Part shown: positions 13,086 to 25,700 of the stretch, in pieces | Layout: each line of letters starts with the position of its first letter | Position numbering within the stretch: position 1 is the first letter of the stretch | Assembly: GCA_003260075.1 (NCBI GenBank) | Contig: QLIY01000455.1 | Coordinates: 51,843 to 115,842, forward strand | Source of the DNA: Phallusia mammillata | Lineage: Eukaryota; Chordata; Ascidiacea; Phlebobranchia; Ascidiidae | Length of the DNA: 64,000 nt | Direction of reading: 5' to 3' | Notes under the pieces: model-generated | Seen by the model: the letters and a program-made list of their open reading frames with translations, nothing else | What the model was told of the DNA's origin: nothing | Databases searched by the model: none | Made by a program: the position numbers and the translations under genes

Positions 13086-13285
13086 TTGCCGGTTTGGCAG
13101 CTACTTGCGATTGCTACTCGAGATGCTTGTTTTTGTTTTCGTACAATCGAAAATAGTTTGTTTTTGTTAGAAAATCTGCTTTACAAAAAATTTTAAGACT
13201 CTCGAGATTCTCGAGATTCTCGAGAAATGAATTTTTGATTTCTTGTTTCTCATGAAACGAAAAAGTCGAGAAATAGAGGTCTAGC
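12746..13285. mobile_element. Copy of a TTTCTCGAGA-rich MITE, opposite orientation to 46469-46943
   Basis: Its ends are rich in TTTCTCGAGA-type inverted motifs. The interior (GACACC..ATTACGTGTATTTT, CAGTAGTCACGC, GTTTGTTTTTGTTAGAAA) matches the reverse complement of 46469-46943, so the two are copies of one dispersed family. A 50-C run at 13036-13085 interrupts the element where the other copy has ordinary sequence. No transposase frame is present; the proline-rich frames here are products of the C run. Confidence 0.7.
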
Positions 13286-13432
13286 TGGAAAATGCCAAAT
13301 TATGATTTGAAATTAACCAAACAAACAATTTTCGAAATATGCGAGCTTGTTTTATACCCAAAAAGTTGATCAGAACCAAACGACGCCTCTCGAAGATGCT
13401 ACATTCCCACAAAAATATAATGTATTATTCTG

Positions 13433-14121
13433 AATTTCTTTAATATTTTATTTGGCGCATTCAAGACTGTGGTCGAACTAGGCTTGGTATATACTCACTT
13501 AATAATGCAAAGTGAGCTATATTTGATGTTAGTCTTTACCTACAAGGTTTAAAATTCCGTTCCAACCGAATCGCAAGAAATTCCCCCCCCCCCAATTTCT
13601 TTAATATTTTATTTGGCGCATTCAAGACTGTGGTCGAACTATAGGCTTGGTATATACTCACTTAATAATGCAAAGTGAGCTATATGTGATGTTAGTTTTT
13701 ATCTACAAGGTTTAAAATTCCGTTCCAACCGAATCGCAAGAAATTTATCGCACAAAACTGAATCGCCTTTGAAATTGCAAATTCGCTGTGTCTAGCCTTC
13801 AGAGTTCTTAACTTGATATTGCAGATATTCAGCGAACGTCCTACCGACACAAACACCTGTGTTGCAATAACGAGACATACGTCAGCGTCGACAGACTTCT
13901 TGTCAACTATAGGCAGGGATACGTGAGGTTTCACCCCCCCCCCAAACTGAATCGCCTTTGAAATTGCAAATTCGCTGTGTCTAGCCTTCAGTGTTCTTAA
14001 CTTGTTATTGCAGATATTCAGCGAACGTCCTACCGACACAAACAACTGTGTTGCCATAACGAGACATATATCAATGTCGACAGACTTTGTCAACTAGGCA
14101 GAAGTGATACGTCAGGTTTCC
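13433..14121. repeat. Two consecutive direct duplications, each joined by a C run
   Basis: First pair: 13433-13582 and 13594-13745, separated by 11 C at 13583-13593. Second pair: 13755-13933 and 13944-14121, separated by 10 C at 13934-13943. Copies differ by only a few bases. The frame spanning this stretch on the minus strand is itself an internal duplicate and is not a credible gene. The arrangement is probably an assembly artefact, possibly two haplotypes laid end to end. Confidence 0.8.
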
Positions 14122-14353
14122 AGCTGTAGCAAACCACATGTATTCCCAGTTGTATAATCGCTATTTCTCGTATCGGCGCCAACACAATATCGCGGAACTC
14201 AGTCCCAACCATGCCGTGTAGTAATCCAATTAAGTTTTATTGCAAATATTGGCTAAAAATCGCCCGCATGTTACAAATACAGTGAAAAAACTTTTAAGCA
14301 GTGGCGGAAATAAAAACTACACATTGGGAAACATTTCAATCATTTTGCAACAT

Positions 14354-17300
14354 TTAAAGTTCACCACCAGCCGATCCGACGCCGAGAAAGGACTTGACCT
14401 TGCTTGCAATGTTCGCCATCAAAGTAAATATTCCCCCTCCCGCCTTTTGCTGGCTGTTTCCATACGCAATTAAAGGTTGAATTTTCCCATCAAGTCCGTC
14501 TATTCGCTTCAGATCTTGTTCGTCAATGTTTAGTTTATAACTGTTGAATTTATGAAATATTGTTCAAATTAAACGGTAGTCTTAAGTGTTATTCAACTTC
14601 AAATACATTATTTTGCCTCGGTATCCCTACAATACAAGTAAACGCTTTTGTTACAATCAGTTTTAACTCGTTTCGGGTGTTCCAAAAATGTTCATTTCCG
14701 GTCAGCAGTAAGCGTAAAATAAGAAAATTATTTAGGCATTTTAATACTCCTGTTCATGTTTTGAAAGCTAGGAACAAGTCACACCATTTCCGTTGGTTTC
14801 AATTATTGACGATGACACAAGTAAACATCAAAATGTTTTTTTAATCCAATTTTAGCATATACATTGCCGAATAGTCTATTTAAGCTATGCGGAAAACCAG
14901 CCCAAGCTTGTGTTATACCTGTTGAAGTTCGCATACAGTCGAGTAGAGTTTGTGGTACTGGGTATGACAGCTATATTCCGGGCCATCGCCCACTTTAACA
15001 CAACCTGGGCAGGTGTGGCTAGATGTTTTGAAGCAATTTCCTTGATTGTTTTGTCATTTAGAATAGGATTTTTGCGCATTCCGTCGTCCAGCCAACCAGC
15101 ACCTTGATGCACAAAAATACTGTACTTACGATATCAAATTTAATTTAAATGAAATTTGAAGGACTGTTACCCAATACGCTGTAGGCTTGAAACTGAATCC
15201 CCGTTCTTGTTGTAATAATTCGAGTCTGAGAGTCTTGGAAATACGGGTCCAGCCAGTTTTGCATGAGCGAAATTCGTTGTCCTCCTTCCACCCAAAGCTT
15301 TTCCACTTCTTCCGTGAAAAAATTGCTAATTCCCAAATCTTTTACAATCCCTTCCTCNTCAAATTTAATTTAAATGAAATTTGAAGGACTGTTACCCAAT
15401 ACGCTGTAGGCTTGAAACTGAATCCCCGTTCTTGTTGTAATAATTCGAGTCTGAGAGTCTTGGAAATACGGGTCCAGCCAGTTTTGCATGAGCGAAATTC
15501 GTTGTCCTCCTTCCACCCAAAGCTTTTCCACTTCTTCCGTGAAAAAATTGCTAATTCCCAAATCTTTTACAATCCCTTCCTCTACCAGCTGAAGCATGTT
15601 TTTCCAGCCTTCCAGATAAGTTCCTGAAAAAAAGCGATAGCATTGTTCGGTAAAGGTGAATAGTGTAGGCCTACTACAATCAATCTATTTGAGCAACGAT
15701 TGCAAATTAAAATATTCACGCGCTACTGTCGTCCTTGACAAAACCATTTCTGTTTTAAACTACGCAAACTGTATTTAAAATATTTAAGTGCGCTACCTAC
15801 CGGAAATTAGAAAACCTGCATGTATTATATAGCTCTACCTTTTAACAAGGCGTTTTGGAGCTGTTGGTCATTAGGTTGACCGTTAATTTCAGCAACTAGC
15901 GACTTAAATTTATTTGATAAAATACCGAAACGGAGTGTGAATTTAGGACTGAATAAAGTCCGTTATTTTTTAAGAAACCTAAACCCGATCCCGGTCCAAA
16001 AAGCCCGACCCGACTTTCAACTGTGAGACAGCCTTTGTAAAAAAATATAGAAGTCTTTTTATTTGTTTTGTATCTTGCATAAAAAATAAATTCAAAAAAT
16101 GCACCTGTTGCTCTGCAGGAAGGATCTTCTCCGCAGTCTGGGTAATGAATCATTAGAAGATCTATGTATTCCGTACGTAGTTTCTTCAGCGAGTCTTGAA
16201 CTGCCGCACGTAATTTTGACATGGCGAAATCACTTTCAAAAAACAACAAAGTGATTTAGTTTACCATGTTTGTTGATTTAGATTTAGAATGTGTAAAAAT
16301 ATTTATACTTTGGCATGACTTTTGTGATGATAAATATTTCGTCCCTTGAAACTCCGCTGTTTTCAATTGCTCTTCCAATAGCTGCTTCCGATGTTTCACC
16401 TCTTCCAGCTTCGTAAATTTTGGCTGTATCAATTAACCTGATCAAAAAACATTGCAAGAAAAGCTTGAAGTTTGTTACCACATGCCAAACAATAATTTTC
16501 TTTCACACAAAAACAAATTTATTATAGTTTAATTTAAACTTAGATAATGCTGGTAAATGTAAAATGCTTATGCACTAAAAACACACCTGTAACCGATTTC
16601 TAATGCCTCTTTTGTAATTTTATAAACAGATTTTCCAAGACGGTACGTTCCCAGACCAAGCATCGGCACTGCAAAAGGTAAAATTGAGCAACGATATTTC
16701 AACTTTTATCCAGCCTAAGAGGAGTAATGTACTTACTTTCTCTTCCCGACTTTAATGTCACTGTCGGGGCCCGATCTGGGCTTATTATTATTTTGTCAAT
16801 ATCTTCGTTGTCGTCGTCATTTATCTCTTCTTGTTTTTCGTTTTCCTCTATTTGTTGATCAAGTTCTGTCAGCAATTCCTCTTGTGATTTTTCGCGTTGA
16901 TCAGCACTCGGGACATCGTCTTGGGCTTCATCTGCACGAGGTGCCTCAGTTTCGAAATCCACATCTGAAAGATTGTTGCAACAAATTAAGTTTTGGTCGT
17001 TAGAGATCGGAAGGGGCCCATTGCTGGTCTGTAATTAACTTTTGCATAAAATTTATCAAAATCAATCGCAGTCAGCCATGTGTTAAAAATTGTAAAAAAA
17101 TAAGACAACAAATCCACAAACGTTAAATATTTCTTTATTTTAGTGTTGATATAATTGGCTTACATGAACACCAGCGTACGCGAATTTCTTGAATCGTTAC
17201 CAACGCTTTTCTAAAATACTATGCTATTTTTGCGTAAAGTGCAATACGTAAACCGAAAGCAATTTGCTTCATACGCCCTGCATAGATGCAATCTTTCCCT

Positions 17301-17772
17301 GAGCGAGAGAAGTCCTATCCAACCGTATAGCTTACCCTAATTAATTAAGGACATTCGGTGTTCTCGTTAAGAACAGTTAATATTCATTTTTCATACTTCA
17401 TTGTATGGCGTGTTAGTGGTGCCGTTGACATTACACACAATTTGTTTCATTTAACAATGGTTGTTTGTTTATATTTTATGTCGTTGATACACCACTAGCA
17501 CATACGTTTATTGACGTCTTAATTTGCAGTAATTTTTTGAAAACAAAACCTATTTTTAAAACGTTATGTCGGACGCACACGAATACACACATGTTGAGAA
17601 TCAGTAACAAAGGTGCTATGGTGCCTATGCCGTTAACGTTTCCAATGCTATAAAAGACACACAGGTTACCTTCAAAACTGTCCAAATTCGGTCTCGATTC
17701 TTCATTATCAATTTCATCTTCTCCTCTCACAGCCACAAATGCAATTAGCACAATACACACAAAGCGAAACAT
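14354..17772 (-). CDS. Aldo-keto reductase with N-terminal signal peptide and acidic extension
   Basis: Exons: 17670-17772, 16737-16964, 16587-16668, 16309-16437, 16105-16232, 15396-15623, 14919-15102 and 14354-14540. The frame closes at 422 aa. Residues 1-17 form a signal peptide (VCIVLIAFVAVRG). Residues about 18-105 are strongly acidic. The AKR barrel follows: PMLGLGTYRLG, LIDTA (catalytic Asp), KIYE (Tyr), IITKV (Lys), LLMIHYP (His), KDLGISNF, QVVLKWAMARNIAVIP for NADPH binding, and C-terminal YKLNIDEQDLKRIDGLDG. All four catalytic residues are present. A further 43 residues follow the barrel. AKRs reduce carbonyls with NAD(P)H, normally in the cytosol; an N-terminal signal points to the ER lumen or secretion. 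Exon 6 is partly duplicated at 15133-15357 next to an N. Confidence 0.88.
15133..15357 (-). repeat. Partial duplicate of aldo-keto reductase exon 6 beside an N
   Basis: This stretch repeats the exon 6 donor side and most of the exon. It ends at the N at 15358, after which the same sequence restarts. It lacks the exon's acceptor, so it would not splice as a complete exon. Together with the single N it looks like two overlapping contig ends that were not merged. Confidence 0.85.
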
Positions 17773-17859
17773 TTCTGACCTTAAATTCTACTCTGGGCCA
17801 CAAGAGCAAAACGTTGATTATTGAGCTACTTTTGGCTACTGTATTTTAAGTAGCCCTTT

Positions 17860-18130
17860 AAACTGGGTGCATAGAACGTCGAAACGTCGGTATAAAAATA
17901 CAAATGCCAAACGGGCTCCATAAAATTTATTAAACTGACCACGTCTAATTGCACGACTTACTTTTAGGTCTATATTGCAGCCCTGATGCATACTAGATAG
18001 ATTTTAAAAACAGCTGCTATCGTGATTGTGTGGTACGGGATGGGAAGTTTCCGTTGCATTAAGTGTGCGCCGCGGCTAAAAGGAGTTGGGCAAACTCGAG
18101 CGTATGGCAAAGTAAGCACATGAATTACTG
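17860..18130. repeat. Fragments related to the 12.7-kb repeats
   Basis: 17870-17915 shares the ACGTCGAAACGTCGG tail with 12690-12730. At about 18096-18115, ACTCGAGCGTATGGCAAAG equals the reverse complement of a segment at about 12823-12842. Both repeat families found side by side at 12.7 kb therefore recur here as short remnants. Confidence 0.5.
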
Positions 18131-18788
18131 TGGAGTTTACCGAAATGTCAGTAGCGGAAAGTACGCAGTTTCGCCCGAAAAAGAAAAAAATAATACACTT
18201 TCTGACTAATAGCCTACAGCTAACACAATAATAGAAACAGGCGGTGGCTTAACAAATGTCACAACAGTTAAATAAAATTTAACAATCGTTAAAGCCATTT
18301 GAAATTGTCACACGATGTTTCCAAATGTTGTTTAGACTCGACGTTCAGTTGTACCAATATAATTCATGTATTTGCACCAACAGGCTGCATGGGTGTAATA
18401 AATATTCTAAAACTTGCTTGCCAATATGCATCAAAAAAACGCATGAACTTGAGATATCCCAACAATCTTTTCCTAAACCAGGTAATCAATGTTGAGACGC
18501 TGGCCCACAAACGTCTTTTTAAAAGTTGGGTTCACCAAAAGTGTGCTCACTCTCTCGTCGTTTTATAACGTAATGTTTCAGCGCATTGCAACTTTCCAAC
18601 GTGGGCAAAGCTATATATTCGGCTTCTGGATTGTTTTGAAGAAATTGCATTCACGAACAAGCGGTCTTTGTAGCTCAAAGGCAAATCTAATTGAACTTAA
18701 TTTGGCCATATTAAAGCACCAAATATTGGGAAACCTTAATTGATTCGAGCGATTGTAACAATCGGTTTAATGAATATAGACTATAGAG

Positions 18789-19196
18789 CAGGGGTCTCAA
18801 ACTCAATTTGCTTTAAGGGCCAAAAACAAACTTTTAAGTAAGTCGAGGGCCGCACTATCGAAACATTTGTTACAGTGTAACGTGACAACAAAAGTATTGC
18901 ATGATTTAAAAGTAAAATATTCAGTTATGCCATTAACTACACTAAAAAAACACAATAAGAAACAGATATACAGTGTAACAAAGTAAAGAACCAACTGTGC
19001 TTTATTGCTTTGTGTGAAAACAATGACATACAATGACGCAACAATGTAAATAATATGACGCAACAATCGCAATTGCTGATTCTAAAGAGAAGCTATTTCG
19101 ATTTTTCCTATTAAAACGTTGCATCTACCACCAATAGAAAGTGATTGTATCTTTTTTTTGCCCCCCCCCCCCCGGGCCGCGTGTTTGAGACACCTG
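18789..19196. mobile_element. hAT-type MITE, CAGGGGTCTC termini, 8-bp target duplication
   Basis: The left end is CAGGGGTCTCAAACTC and the right end is GTTTGAGACACCTG. Flanks are identical: CTATAGAG at 18781-18788 and 19197-19204. An 8-bp duplication with CAGGGG termini is diagnostic of hAT. A 13-C run lies inside at 19161-19173. No coding sequence. Confidence 0.85.
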
Positions 19197-19281
19197 CTAT
19201 AGAGCCTAAAGATTTCATTGGGTTTTCGCCGCAAAATACCCTAGTGTACAACTGTTGCTTGAGATAAAAATAATTAAACAA

Positions 19282-19457
19282 CTTATGAGGACGTTATTTC
19301 GGCAAACAAAAAAGATAATTACGAACTTGTTGTGATTTCTATTACATTTTCATTCCGCTATGTCACCCCCCCCCCCTTATGAGGACGTTATTTCGGCAAA
19401 CAAAAAAGATAATTACGAACTTGTGATTTCTATTACATTTTCATTCCGCTATGTCAT
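19282..19457. repeat. Direct duplication across an 11-C run
   Basis: 19282-19365 and about 19376-19457 are near-identical, separated by C at 19366-19376. The copies differ by a three-base indel (TTGTTGTGA versus TTGTGA), as expected of two alleles. Confidence 0.8.
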
Positions 19458-19784
19458 GCTGCAAAGTTTTAAAAAATCCTATGCTTTACGGTTAAAATTG
19501 ATTGAAAGGAATAAAGATTTTGTTTGTACACCTATTATGCACTGCAAAGTTACATATTTTAAAATAAATACGTTTTTTTATCTTCTATAGAAGCCCAAAA
19601 TATTACATTAAAATTAAAAATACGTTTTGTTGTAGTGCATCCGTTCCAGTGAGGAACGGCAGTGTTAGTTAAATTTGTATTGTATGAGTTTTTGTGACAA
19701 AGATTTAATTTCGTGCCGGCAAAAAGATTTTGTTTCTTGATAAAAGGCGACTTGTCGTTTAGCTGTAATAACAAAGTGAAAACT

Positions 19785-22700
19785 ATGGCACCGGCAACAG
19801 AAAATAAAACTGAACCTGAAAAGGGGGAAGCAAAACAGGAGCAAAAAACTGTCAAAGAAGAAGAAGAACCAGAGCTGGTAAATGTGCATTTAGTTTTTTA
19901 GCGAGCTACAGTGTTAATTGGCATAAAATGTTTATAACTTTGAGTTCTATATGCAAAAAATAGACAAAATATTACTAATATGTTTAAGTTTATCAGCTTC
20001 AATAACATAGTTTAATATTCCAGTATAGTTGTTTAGATTTGCTTTACTCCCCAAGTTTAAATAGTGAAAATCTGAATTACTTACAAGTGCAAGCAACATA
20101 ACAAAAGGCTTTATTTTAGTATTGTACTTCATCACCTCTCTCGCTCTCTGTAAGCAGATTTTCCCTTCCAACATTTGTTGATACAGACAAATCTGGTTAA
20201 TTGCATAACCATTATACAAAGTTTTTCTATGCAACTAAACAGATTATAAATTAATCTGTATTCTGTATAAACAGTATCTGTTGTTAAGAGAGGTGCCTTT
20301 TAACACTGTCCCTCTTATAAAGTTAATCTGGTGCTCATCTACGGTGAAAGATCTGTTTTTCTCTCTCCCTGTACCCTGTAATAGATAAAATCAATCACAC
20401 AAACCAGATCAACATTTACTGCACAGTGTACATTATCACTTTTCTTCAATCAAATGTAACAAAATAGGAAACTTTTTCTCATATTTGTTTAGAGCGAAGA
20501 AGACAAGCTATTGTTGGACGAACTAACTCTGTGCATTGAACGACTTAAGGTTTGTTGCCTCAAAATTCTGCAGTACTTATTAACTGAGATGTAAAGAAGA
20601 ACTCATTAAAATTGATACCATCATTTCTGTAAAAAAGTTATTGAAATTAACACCAGGCTGAAAATTTTTAGGAAAATGATGCATCCCTATATCATCAAGC
20701 ACTGGAGCTTTTAAGAACTAAAATCCGTTCTTCAACTGCATCAATAACATCAGTTCCAAAACCATTGAAATTTTTACGTCCACATTATGGTACCCTAAAA
20801 GAAATTTATGAGAAAATGCCAGTGGGTGAAAATAAGGCAAGTGCATATTACGAGACTTGATCTTCAGCACATAGTTTGTTAACAATTGTTCTCATGTTTT
20901 AGTGTTTTTGTGGTGACATTGTTTCTGTTTTGGGAATGACTATTTCTGAAGACAGAGAGTGTTTGAAGTACAGACTACTTGGCTCTCAAGAAGAGATTGG
21001 ATCTTGGGGTCATGAATACGTCAGGTTCAATATTTTTTCACTTGTTTATCAATGAAATTAAAGAATCCAATGATGCTAACAAAGTAAACATTAAATCAGC
21101 ACTGCTTTATCTTTATTAATGTATGCAGACATATATCTGGGGAGATTGCAATTGAATGGCAAGACATTGACCCAGAAGAGGATGGTGGAAAAGAAAAGCT
21201 GGATAAACTGCTAGCAATTGTTGGGGTAAACAAGTGTGATAGTTAGTGACATAACTTTTGAAAGGTGTAACATTTGTGTCCATATTTGTATATTTTTATA
21301 AATAGGATGTTGTTCCATATGATATGAAGCACAATGCTGAGACAGAGGCATGTGATTTGCTAATGGAGATAGAAAAACTTGATCTTTTGATAAACTTTGT
21401 AGACAAAGCCACATACCCAAGAGTTTGTTTATACTTAATCAGGTATATATGTGTGACCTCGTTTCAAAACTAGTTCAAAAGTTTTAATTGAAAATGTTTT
21501 TAGTTGTGTGCCGTATACAGCAGAACCAGAAAACACAAACCTACTTCAAACAGCTGTTCAGATTTTTAGGAAATTCGATTGTTTACCTGAAGCACTAAGA
21601 CTTGCAATGCAACTTAATGACATGGAACTAATTGAGGATATTTTTCTGTCCTGCAAAGATCTGTAAGTGTTTAAAGTTTTTTGTGTATCAAAGATCAAAA
21701 AAGGAAACATTTAATCTAAAATCTGTGGATTTACACAACTTTGTGTCTTGTAATGTAGGTCTCGTCAAAAGCAACTGGCATATGCTCTAGGCCGGCAGCA
21801 AGTGTTTCTTGAACTAAACGATGAAATGCCTGAAGCAGATGAATTAACAGAAATATTATCCAACACCCATTTGACCACAAACTTTCTAGCTCTGGCAAGG
21901 TAGGCTACAAACAAAATTGTTTTTTTAAATGTGTATCCAGTATCTTAGTGCAACATGCCTAAACATGATCTAAAACTTGCAGAGAATTGGACATCATGGA
22001 GCCAAAAGTCCCTGAAGACATTTACAAAACCCACCTTGAAAACAGCAGTAAGTTTTACATTTTAGAATTGGGATAGGCAATTAATTTGACTAAACAGGTA
22101 CTTGATATGCTTTTATCAATGACTTTAAATACATCTAATTTGTTGAATTATTACTGATTTTGTTCAGCATTACCACTGGGGCTCCAGACTAATGCCAAAC
22201 CAAGTCAGTGCAACCAATTATAATGAGCTTCCTTCAGCTTTGCTTTACTTTCTGGTCTGTACTATCAACTGCCCTTGGTTGAGTTAGCTTTGGCACTGAC
22301 TTTTCCCATAAAAAAAACATTTAAAGAAAGGGCCAAAATGATTCAGCAGGCCACAAGTAGTTATGGAGGGCAACATATTGCTGATGGGCTGCTAAATCCC
22401 CTTTCGTGCTGCATAGTATAAGGCAAGTTTTGTTTTCCTTTTGCAGGACCTGGCATGAATGCTGGGAGCACAAATGTGGATTCTGCTCGAATGAACCTGG
22501 CATCATCATATGTAAATGGATTTGTGAATGCTGCATTTGGACAAGATAAACTTCTCACTGAGGAAGGAAACAAATGGATTTACAAAAACAAAGAACATGG
22601 TAAGCAAGTTGCGTAAATATTTGGTGATCAAGAATACATGTAATTTGTTAATGTACTAGGGTTGCTCAATGTAGGCTGGGCCATATACAAGGTTTAATTT

Positions 22701-25700
22701 TTTGTAGTTCACTGATTTGTTGGTGTCAGGTGTTTGTAACTACGAAATTTAAGAAATGCCCAGTCGCAACTGATTTTACAGCAAAACTAAATGATGAAAG
22801 TGTGACATTAGTGTTTGTCTTTTGACAATCTTAAGATGAAAGTTGCATTTTGTGCTTGCTGAATACTAAAATTTTTGTGGGTTTTATCAGTTGCTGAACA
22901 TCACAAGTGTTGTATAACTTTAGTTGTTACATCATTGTGGAATTTTTTGCCTACCTAGATCCACGATAACACCAACTTACTAACAGTGTTAAGTGATGGA
23001 ATTTTTACTGTTTAAAAGTTAGAAATAGAAGTTTTTACTTTTCGACCTTTATTCGACTCCTACAATGTAGACATGCAATTGTAACAAAAGCTTACAAACA
23101 GCCTGTTTTGCATTAAGGAATGCTTGCTGCAACTGCTTCCCTGGGATTGGTTCTTTTGTGGGATGTTGATGGTGGTCTCAATCAAATTAACAAATACCTT
23201 TATTCGTCTGAAGATTACATTAAGTCAGGTTTGTTAAATGTGGTAATTTTTAAATAAAATTTGAATATTAAAACCACCACTGCTACTACAACAAAGCACG
23301 GTAAAGCAGTAAAACAAAAGGTTTATTATCCAAAAAATTCAAGTGGACTTACGGTAAAAATGTTGATGGTTTGGAAATAAAGCAATAAAACTACTAACCA
23401 AAACAAGATAACTTATGAGATGTATTTGTGGCAATGACCATTCTTTTTATTCAAGGTGCCCTTCTTGCATGTGGAATTGTCAATGCTGGTGTTCGAAATG
23501 AGTGTGACCCAGCTTTAGCACTGTTGTCAGACTATGTTTTACACAACAGTAATGTGATGAGAGTTGGTTCAATTCTTGGGTAATTGCTTACTTTGTTCAG
23601 ACTTTAACGTTGTTGCACTGTAGGTAATGCTATGTAAACCTAACAGCTAGAGAAGACAAAACTAAATTTGAATCGATTTTTGTGGATAAACAGCAGACTT
23701 TGTGTGAAGAATATTCAATGATTCCCACAATCAATTTACTAGGATTTATGAAGAATATTCATGTTACAGAATTAAGAAATATATACTATGTATTACACTT
23801 TTTTCTTTTCAGCCTCGGACTTGCATATGCTGGTTCAAACCAGGCGGATGTCATTGCGCTGTTAACACCAGTTCTTGGTGATTCTAAATCCAACATGGAG
23901 GTAAGACAACCTGGAGGTTATACTTACAGTGGGACTCATAAAGCCGCAATTTTTAAATATGATCAATTTTAATTTGGCATTAAATGAAGGTTTATACTTT
24001 ATAGCAGGGGTCACCAAACTACGGCCCGCGGGCCGGATCTGGCCCACGAGGTCATTTCATCCAGCCCGCGACCACATCTTTGGTTTGCCAAATTGTATAA
24101 ATAACTTTGTAACATTAAAAGTTAATCTCCTCCTTACAAAAGTTTTCCTGTGGCGATATTCAGAATTGATATTACCGAGTTTCATAGGATTATAACGCCC
24201 AAGATTCATCCAAAGCCAGTNGATTATAACGCCCAAGATTGATCCAAAGCCAGTTTGTTACGTCACAGACAAGACTACAAGTGTTAATTATGCGCAAACA
24301 ATTGCCTTCTTGTGGCGTAATATACAAGCATTGCTTATAAGATGAGACTAATTATACAGTTTAACAGTCGCATGACCAGGTTTTGAAAGGGATTGTAGAA
24401 AGACCATATCTTGGCGCACCTAAAAAATCGCCTCACGGGCTAAGTTTGGAAAGACGACGCAAGGGCATGTAAACTATGCTGCCCGCGCGAATCATTATTA
24501 GCACTCATCCGGCCCGCAGTGAAAAAAGTTTGGTGACCCCTGCTTTATAGAATAGTATTTTTGCAGGTTATTGGTGTTACTGCCTTGGTACTGGGTTTGA
24601 TTGCTGTTGGAACTTGCAATGGTGATGTCACATCGTCCCTCCTCCAAACTCTGATTGAAAGATCTGAAGCTGAATTAAAAGAAACTCATGCTCGATATAT
24701 TGCTCTGGCTCTTGCCTTGGTCTACCTTGGTAAGTTAACTTCTATACACAGGGACTAAATAATATGCTCTACCTATTTTTTGTTTAACTGTGAAGACTTT
24801 GGTAACACACATACTTTATGAGATAAACAGATGGTTATACAGCTGTGGTATATGTTTAATGTTCAATAATAACCTATATATATGCCGCTTGTATAATTAC
24901 AGGTAAACAAGAAGCTGTGGATACAATTTTGATGGCACTGCAAGTAGTTCCTGAACCACTTAAAGGTTTTGCATCAGTGTTAGTTGAAGTTTGTGCTTAT
25001 GCAGGTTAGTAACTTGTGTTTTTTTGGCAGAATTAGTTCTTGCAGACATTTTCACATTCACAATTGTACGGACCATTTTTTTCCAATTTAGGTACTGGCA
25101 ACGTATTGAAAGTCCAGCAGATGCTTCACATTTGCACCGAAACTACTGAGAAGGAAGAAAGTGGAGGCAGCGACAAAACCTCTGACAAAAAGAAAGAGTC
25201 ATCAAGTGAAGGTGGATCGAAAAGCAAAAAAGATGAGAAATCATCGAAGGTTAGTGAATTTCACTGAAATGTTTTTTAGATTTTCTGTATTGTTTACAAA
25301 TAGTGTTGATGAGAACATGGAAAATAAAAACATTTTTTGACAGAGTGATGACAAAAAATCGAAATCTTCTGACTGGGGAATGAGCAAACATGCTGCTGCG
25401 GTGCTTGGTATTGGTTTAATATCTATGGGAGAAGAAATTGGTGCGGAAATGGCGTTTAGAACATTTGGCAATTTAGTAAGTAGACCAGTTTATATCTGAC
25501 ATAAGTGTTTTAAAAAGTTTTTTATTGTGGCTTGAGGTCCGCTGTCAAATACTATTTCATTTTAAGAACTTATTTTATTTTTGCAGTATCGCTATGGAGA
25601 CATCGCAGTTCGTCGTACAGTTCCCCTTGCACTGGCCCTTACATCAGTTTCCAATCCACAACTTCATATTCTTGACACACTGTCCAAATTTAGCCACGAT

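Noticed and set aside
12900..13196. Proline-rich frame over the C run at 13036-13085
   Set aside because: The prolines are translated poly-C inside a transposon copy, and the other copy of the element has no such run.
13692..14093. 133-codon minus-strand frame with an internal repeat
   Set aside because: The repeat is the nucleotide duplication around the C run at 13934; there is no family signature and no splice context.
14560..14844. 94-codon plus-strand frame in the aldo-keto reductase intron
   Set aside because: No family features, and it lies antisense within the intron between exons 7 and 8.
22150..22320. Inverted AGTCAGTGC/GCACTGACT motifs in a PSMD2 intron as a possible hairpin RNA
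   Set aside because: The arms are short and separated by unpaired sequence; no precursor-like fold is evident.
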